Assembly: GCA_964560425.1 (NCBI GenBank)
Contig: CAZLLE010000001.1
Location: 1 to 26,955 of the forward strand
Length of the DNA: 26,955 nt
Direction of reading: 5' to 3'
From: CAZLLE01 sp964560425
Lineage (GTDB): Bacteria; Campylobacterota; Campylobacteria; Campylobacterales; QNZT01
Both the position numbers and the translations under genes were made by a program. Each line of letters starts with the position of its first letter. Within the stretch, counting starts at the first letter, position 1. Under the pieces are notes generated by a model. The model was not told the DNA's origin, ran no database searches, and saw only the letters and a list, made by a program, of their open reading frames with translations. Shown in pieces: positions 22,915 through 26,955 of this stretch.

Positions 22915-23382
22915 TTGTTTAACATTGTTTTAGTAAATCCGCAAATTCCGCAAAACACTGGTAGCATAGGTAGAATTTGTGTAAATACAGATTCTACGCT
23001 TCATATTATTAAACCCATAGCTTTTGATCTTGATCAAAAATCAGTTAGAAGAGCTGGGCTTGATTATTGGAAACTACTTGATATTCATGTTTGGGATAGT
23101 ATAGATGATTTTTTGGTAGTACATCAAAAAAATATTAGACGCTTTTTTTTCTCAACTACAAAATCTGATAAGCCATATTTTAAAGCCTCTTTTGAAAAAG
23201 GGGATTATCTATTTTTTGGTAGTGAAACGGCAGGTATTCCTATGGAATTTATGCAAAAAAATAGAGAAAACATGGTTACCATCCCAATGGGAACAAATGG
23301 TCGTAGTCTCAATTTATCTGTAGCTGTAGGTATTGTTCTTTATGAAGCGATAAGACAAAATTTTGACAATGGAGTGTTGTAA
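22915..23382 (+). CDS. trmL: tRNA (cytidine/uridine-2'-O-)-methyltransferase TrmL
   Basis: 155 residues of the SPOUT (knotted) methyltransferase family. It methylates the ribose of wobble base 34 in tRNA-Leu species using S-adenosylmethionine. The TrmL set is seen in order: 'NIVLVNPQIPQNTGSIGRICVNT' at the N-terminus (two overlapping motifs, with NPQIPQNTG at 8-16), 'SVRRAGLDYW' (44-53), 'FFGSETAGIPMEF' and 'VTIPMGTNGRSLNLSVAVGIVLYEA' forming the knot and SAM site. Length fits the short TrmL type with no RNA-binding extension. It starts with TTG, supported by AAAAGGAA at 22902-22909. The stop overlaps the carbonic anhydrase start by one base (TAATG). Confidence 0.94.
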   Translation: MFNIVLVNPQIPQNTGSIGRICVNTDSTLHIIKPIAFDLDQKSVRRAGLDYWKLLDIHVWDSIDDFLVVHQKNIRRFFFSTTKSDKPYFKASFEKGDYLFFGSETAGIPMEFMQKNRENMVTIPMGTNGRSLNLSVAVGIVLYEAIRQNFDNGVL

Positions 23383-24026
23383 TGATTATTAATGAATTGG
23401 CTGATAGTAGCAAAAGATTTAAGCAGGGTGATTTTAAAAAACATGAAGAGAAGTTTGCTATTTTAGCCAAGGAGGGACAAAATCCTAAAATACTATTTAT
23501 TACCTGCTGTGATTCTAGAGTGTTACCAAATTTAATTACAGGAACTGATCCAGGAGATCTTTTTGTAGCTAGAAATATAGGTAATTTTGTAGCTCCAAGT
23601 GAATTTGATGAAAGCTTTCACTCTACAGCCGCAGCAATAGAGTATGCTGTTAGTGTTTTGGAAGTGAGTGATATTATTGTTTGTGGTCATTCCCAGTGTG
23701 GTGCAATAGCTGCTTTATATTATGAAGAAGAAAAATTAAATAAACCAGAACTAAAGCATGTAAAACAGTGGCTAGAACTTGGTAAAGGTGCAAAAGAGAT
23801 GGCTGAACTTCGCTGTGCTAGTAATTGTACACATGAAGAAAAATTAGAAAAAACAGAAAAAATATCTGCTAGTTTTCAAATTGGAAATCTCTTAACATAT
23901 CCCGCGGTACGAAGAAGAGTAAGTGAAAAAACACTTTTTTTACATGCATGGCACTATGATATAATGAGTGGGACAATACATTATTATGATAATAATACTC
24001 TCTCTTATCTACCTCTAAATGAGTAA
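23382..24026 (+). CDS. beta-class carbonic anhydrase
   Basis: 214 residues, normal for the class. It interconverts CO2 and bicarbonate using zinc. The ligands are present: Cys42 and Asp44-Arg46 in TCCDSR, His103 and Cys106 in VCGHSQCGA. Further matches are 'GDLFVARNIGNFV' (58-70), 'AAIEYAVSVLEV' and a C-terminal 'LHAWHYDIMSGTIHYYD' typical of the family. No signal peptide, so it is cytoplasmic. In Campylobacterota it would provide bicarbonate for carboxylases or CO2 for the reductive TCA cycle. Start by one-base overlap with trmL. A polar segment 'RCASNCTHEEKLEKTEKI' (about 144-161) carries two extra cysteines of unknown use. The gene may also answer to the names cynT or can; I assign no symbol. 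Confidence 0.94.
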   Translation: MIINELADSSKRFKQGDFKKHEEKFAILAKEGQNPKILFITCCDSRVLPNLITGTDPGDLFVARNIGNFVAPSEFDESFHSTAAAIEYAVSVLEVSDIIVCGHSQCGAIAALYYEEEKLNKPELKHVKQWLELGKGAKEMAELRCASNCTHEEKLEKTEKISASFQIGNLLTYPAVRRRVSEKTLFLHAWHYDIMSGTIHYYDNNTLSYLPLNE

Positions 24027-24039
24027 TTAAATAAATACT

Positions 24040-24048
24040 TGTTATATT
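24040..24048 (+). promoter_or_regulatory. extended -10 promoter of the MBL-fold hydrolase
   Basis: TG-T-TATATT, 14 bases after the carbonic anhydrase stop. The start would lie near 24055, within the left arm of a long inverted repeat and only about 22 bases before the ATG. Confidence 0.4.
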
Positions 24049-24086
24049 CATAACTTTATAAAGGAGTTATAAAGTTATGAATATAA
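24042..24086 (+). promoter_or_regulatory. perfect 20-base-arm inverted repeat enclosing RBS and start codon of MBL gene
   Basis: The left arm 24042-24061 and right arm 24067-24086 are exact reverse complements (20 of 20). The 5-base loop is AGGAG, the ribosome binding site; the start codon ATG (24077-24079) is in the right arm and the -10 box in the left. In RNA that includes both arms, the ribosome binding site would be displayed in the loop while the start codon is paired. In DNA it would be a strong dimer operator or cruciform site. No T tract follows, so a plain terminator is unlikely. Confidence 0.75.
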
Positions 24087-24670
24087 AAGTAAAACCAATG
24101 GGTGCTTATCAGACAAATTGTTATATCGTAACAGTTAATGGTAAAGACCTAATAATAGATCCAGGTCAAAATGCTACTGAATGGGTCATCAAAAATATAA
24201 AAAATCCAATCGCAATCTTAAATACACACGGACACTTCGATCATGTGTGGAGTAATCAAGAACTAAAAGAAAAACTAAAAATCCCAATCTATGTCCCAAA
24301 AGATGATGCCTTCATGCTAAAAAATGACCCATTTTCCCAAGGAACCCCACCAAGCCAACCAGACTATGAAGTAATAGGTGATGCCAAAATAAATTTGGAT
24401 TCCATTAATATTCAATATCTATGGTTCCCTGGACACACCCCCGGAAATAGTGCAATAGTAATAGGTGATAGCATGTTTAGCGGAGATTTCATATTTGAAA
24501 ACTCCATAGGAAGAGTAGATTTTCCATACTCTAGTCCAAGTGATATGAAAAAAAGTATCAAAAAATTTTTAGAAATCAAATATGATAAAAAAGTATACAC
24601 AGGACATGGCAATAGCACAACCATAAAAAGAGAACAGAGTAGAGTTGGCAATTGGTTGAATTATATTTAG
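24077..24670 (+). CDS. metallo-beta-lactamase-fold hydrolase (glyoxalase II-like)
   Basis: 197 residues of the MBL fold with a complete two-metal site: THGHFDH (His51, His53, Asp55, His56), PGHTPG (His120), SGDFIF (Asp137) and TGHG (His177). The order and short length match the small glyoxalase II-like (YcbL-type) hydrolases, which cleave thioesters such as lactoylglutathione or related compounds. The exact substrate is not visible, and a classic C-terminal substrate-binding domain is lacking. Its base use differs from neighbours: by hand count bases 24241-24360 hold A 49, C 31, T 24, G 16, whereas neighbouring plus-strand genes favour G and T (ilvB 11521-11580: T 23, A 19, G 13, C 5). This hints at acquisition or former opposite orientation. 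Confidence 0.9.
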   Translation: MNIKVKPMGAYQTNCYIVTVNGKDLIIDPGQNATEWVIKNIKNPIAILNTHGHFDHVWSNQELKEKLKIPIYVPKDDAFMLKNDPFSQGTPPSQPDYEVIGDAKINLDSINIQYLWFPGHTPGNSAIVIGDSMFSGDFIFENSIGRVDFPYSSPSDMKKSIKKFLEIKYDKKVYTGHGNSTTIKREQSRVGNWLNYI

Positions 24671-24882
24671 AGATTTACTCTTAAATGTTTTTTAAGAATA
24701 GTGAGGATATTATATTGATATTAAATTTTTATTAAAAAAATAATTTAAAAAGTAAAATAAATATTCTTCACGATTATTTCACTTTAATTTATTATTATTT
24801 GGATAGTTAAGCAGTATTGGAATAAAAGTTGCTTTTTAAAATAAAATAATTTAATAAAATAGAAAAATTAGGAAGGTTTTAG
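24671..24882 (+). other. 212-base AT-rich intergenic region before pseB
   Basis: No gene is visible. A weak hairpin TCTTAAA/TTTAAGA (24679-24685 and 24691-24697) may end the hydrolase transcript, though no clear T tract follows. AAT-rich repeats fill the rest. No -10 box stands out for pseB; its ribosome binding site AGGAAGG is at 24870-24876. Confidence 0.4.
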
Positions 24883-25875
24883 TTGTTTAATAATAAAAAT
24901 ATACTTATTACTGGTGGTACTGGAAGTTTTGGAAAAAAACTTACACAAACACTTTTAAAAAGGTACAGACCAAGTAAAATTATCATATATTCAAGAGATG
25001 AGCAAAAACATTTTGATATGGCACAAAACTTTAATGATTCTTGTATGCGTTATTTTGTGGGTGATGTAAGAGATTTTAATCGTTTAAAAAAAGCAATGCA
25101 AAGTGTGGATTTTGTTATTCATGCTGCTGCTATGAAACATGTGCATATTGCTGAGTATAATCCTATGGAATGCATTAATACAAATATCCATGGAGCAGAA
25201 TATGTCATAGATGCAGCTATTGATAGTGGCGTAGAAAAAGTAATAGCCCTTTCTACAGATAAAGCTGCAAATCCAATTAACCTTTATGGGGCAACAAAAT
25301 TAGCTAGTGATAAACTTTTTGTAGCTGCAAATAATATGGTTGGAAAACGACAGACAAGATTCTCTGTCGTTCGCTATGGCAATGTGATTGGAAGTCGGGG
25401 ATCTATTGTGCCATATTTTAAAAAACTTTTAGATGAGAGAAATGAGCCTCTTCCTATTACCGATGAAAGAATGACTAGATTTTTAATTACTCTTCAAGAT
25501 AGTGTGGATTTTGTAATTAAAAATTTTGAAAGAATGCAAGGTGGTGAGATATTTATACCTAAGATTCCTTCGATGAAGATGATAGATTTGGCTATGGCAA
25601 TGAGTAGAGGTAAACCTTATAGAGTTATAGGAATTAGACCAGGGGAAAAGTTGCATGAAGCGATGATTACTAAAGAGGATAGTTTAAGAACATTGGAGTT
25701 TGATAGTCATTATGTAATTAAGCCTACTATACAGTTTGCACAAGAAGTAGACTTTACAATCAATTCTATTAATGAAAAAGGAGTTTTGGTTAATGATGGT
25801 TTTGAGTATGCTTCGGATACTAATGATCAGTGGCTCAGTAAAGAAGAGTTTATGGGTATAGTTTTTGATGTATAA
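24883..25875 (+). CDS. pseB: UDP-GlcNAc 4,6-dehydratase (inverting), pseudaminic acid pathway
   Basis: 330 residues, normal length. It removes water from and inverts C5 of UDP-GlcNAc, the first step toward pseudaminic acid, the sugar put on flagellins in this group. It is an extended SDR enzyme: NADP loop ITGGTGSFG (9-17), 'YSRDEQKHFDMAQNF' (36-50), 'AAAMKHVHIAEYNP' (81-94), the catalytic STDKA (Asp126, Lys127) and YGATK (Tyr135, Lys139), and 'RYGNVIGSRGSIVP'. The spacing Asp-Lys-Tyr-Lys agrees with known PseB. The start is TTG with AGGAAGG six bases before it. pseC follows after one base (TAATATG), so the two are cotranslated. Confidence 0.95.
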   Translation: MFNNKNILITGGTGSFGKKLTQTLLKRYRPSKIIIYSRDEQKHFDMAQNFNDSCMRYFVGDVRDFNRLKKAMQSVDFVIHAAAMKHVHIAEYNPMECINTNIHGAEYVIDAAIDSGVEKVIALSTDKAANPINLYGATKLASDKLFVAANNMVGKRQTRFSVVRYGNVIGSRGSIVPYFKKLLDERNEPLPITDERMTRFLITLQDSVDFVIKNFERMQGGEIFIPKIPSMKMIDLAMAMSRGKPYRVIGIRPGEKLHEAMITKEDSLRTLEFDSHYVIKPTIQFAQEVDFTINSINEKGVLVNDGFEYASDTNDQWLSKEEFMGIVFDV

Positions 25876-25876
25876 T

Positions 25877-26955
25877 ATGCCATATGGAAAACAGACAATT
25901 TCTAGAGACGATATAGAAGCAGTTAGCGAAGTTTTAACAGCACCACTTATAACAACTGGACCAAAAACTAAAGAGTTTGAAGAGGCTGTTTCTAACTATT
26001 GTGAAGCTGAGTATTGTGTATCTGTTTCAAATGGAACGGCGGCTCTTCATCTAGCTTCTTTGGCACTTTTACAAAAAGATGATATAGTTTTAACAACTCC
26101 AAACTCTTTTTTAGCTACATCAAACTCTATACTATATGCTGGTGCAAAACCACAGTTTGTAGATATAAAAGATGATGGAAATATAGACCTTGATTTGTGC
26201 GAAATTGAGCTAAAGAAAAATCCAAATATAAAAGCTATCTATGTAGTATCATTTTCAGGAAAGTTGGTAGATCAACAAAAACTAAAAGAGTTAAAACAAA
26301 AATATAACATAATCATACTAGAAGATAATGCCCATGCAATAGGAGCAGTACAAGATGGTGTGAAAGCTGGAAGTTGTAGATATAGCGATGCTTCAATCTT
26401 CTCTTTTCATCCTGTTAAGAACCTAACAACAGGAGAGGGTGGGGCTATAACAACCAACTCAAAAGAGATTTATGAAAAACTGCTAATTTTAAGAAACCAT
26501 GGCATGATTAAAACTTCTGATATGGCTCCATGGGAGTATGAGATGAGAGAGTTGGGGTTTAACTACCGTATCACTGATTTTCAATCAGCTTTAGGTCTTT
26601 CACAACTTCAAAAGTTAGATACTTTTTTAGAAAAAAGAAGAACAATAGCAAAGCTCTATCATGATAGTTTTAAAGATAGTTTGATAAAACCACTTTATGA
26701 GTTTGATGAGGGGAGTGCTTATCATCTTTTTGTAGTAAGAGTTAAGAGCAAAAACAAAAGAGAGCTTTATGAAAAACTTATCTCAAAAGGAGTAGGAGTT
26801 CAACTCCACTACATGCCTATAAATAGACAACCATACTATAAAAGCTTAGGTTATGCAGATGAAAAGATACCAAACATGGATAACTACTACAAAGAGGCTA
26901 TCTCACTTCCTATGTATCCACTTTTGAGTAAATCTGAACAGATGTATGTTATATC
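25877..26955 (+). CDS. pseC: PseC aminotransferase, pseudaminic acid pathway (3' end outside window)
   Basis: 359 codons are visible from the ATG at 25877 to the window edge; the family is about 375-385 residues, so only the last few residues are missing. It aminates the 4-keto sugar made by PseB, giving UDP-4-amino-4,6-dideoxy-N-acetyl-beta-L-altrosamine, with PLP and glutamate. It is a DegT/DnrJ/EryC1 aminotransferase: 'SNGTAALHLASLAL' (51-64), 'EDNAHAIGA' (149-157), PLP lysine Lys181 in 'SFHPVKNLTTGEGGA', 'LRNHGM' and 'GFNYRITDFQSALGLSQL'. Other pse genes probably follow outside the window. There is no clear ribosome binding site of its own, which fits coupling to pseB. Confidence 0.94.
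   Translation, partial: MPYGKQTISRDDIEAVSEVLTAPLITTGPKTKEFEEAVSNYCEAEYCVSVSNGTAALHLASLALLQKDDIVLTTPNSFLATSNSILYAGAKPQFVDIKDDGNIDLDLCEIELKKNPNIKAIYVVSFSGKLVDQQKLKELKQKYNIIILEDNAHAIGAVQDGVKAGSCRYSDASIFSFHPVKNLTTGEGGAITTNSKEIYEKLLILRNHGMIKTSDMAPWEYEMRELGFNYRITDFQSALGLSQLQKLDTFLEKRRTIAKLYHDSFKDSLIKPLYEFDEGSAYHLFVVRVKSKNKRELYEKLISKGVGVQLHYMPINRQPYYKSLGYADEKIPNMDNYYKEAISLPMYPLLSKSEQMYVI

Noticed and set aside
1..26955. CRISPR arrays, tRNA genes, insertion sequences
   Set aside because: No spaced direct repeats, no tRNA-like cloverleaf with TTCRA arm in the gaps, and no transposase or terminal repeats were seen.

Overview
The window looks like a chromosomal piece of a Campylobacterota (Epsilonproteobacteria) genome. 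Evidence: very AT-rich DNA; promoters made of an extended -10 box (TGnTAnaaT) without a clear -35; the gene order ilvB-ilvH-lpxD, which as I recall it also occurs in Campylobacter; a CiaD-like gene beside purU; and pseB-pseC (pseudaminic acid pathway). The genus cannot be fixed from this piece. About 29 complete or nearly complete genes are packed tightly, many with 1-4 base overlaps. Eight of 29 visible starts are TTG. I see no tRNA, rRNA, CRISPR array or insertion sequence, and no gap above about 212 bases.

Left part (1-9438). The 3' end of a TPR protein is followed by an ABC exporter fused in operon with a SYLF lipid-binding protein. Converging on these is a four-gene minus-strand operon (6794 down to 3006): a DUF4956 membrane protein, an HlyD-type adaptor, a TolC-like outer-membrane channel candidate and a VTC (polyphosphate polymerase-like) enzyme. 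This is the best candidate for an undescribed system: a cytoplasmic polymerase with parts that could span both membranes. Next come DedA, a family 2 glycosyltransferase and an unknown protein, then an opposing NYN-LOTUS RNA-binding/nuclease-like gene.

Middle part (9491-17902). A GNAT acetyltransferase precedes the ilvB-ilvH-lpxD-(77 aa unknown) operon for branched-chain amino acid and lipid A synthesis. A hairpin terminator separates it from converging pyruvate kinase. A minus-strand pair follows: an unknown 228 aa protein and a 924 aa membrane sensor with PAS, degenerate GGDEF and intact EAL domains (cyclic-di-GMP phosphodiesterase).

Right part (18602-26955). A five-gene operon leuD-leuB-(mini TPR)-(CiaD-like)-purU is followed by a cysteine synthase-like gene, trmL with a beta carbonic anhydrase, a metallo-beta-lactamase-fold hydrolase, and pseB-pseC, which runs off the window end.

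At the regulatory level, three plus-strand promoters (before the ABC exporter, DedA and the hydrolase) carry long, nearly perfect inverted repeats that overlap or abut the -10 box. The one before the hydrolase has 20-base perfect arms, with the ribosome binding site in the loop and the start codon in the stem.
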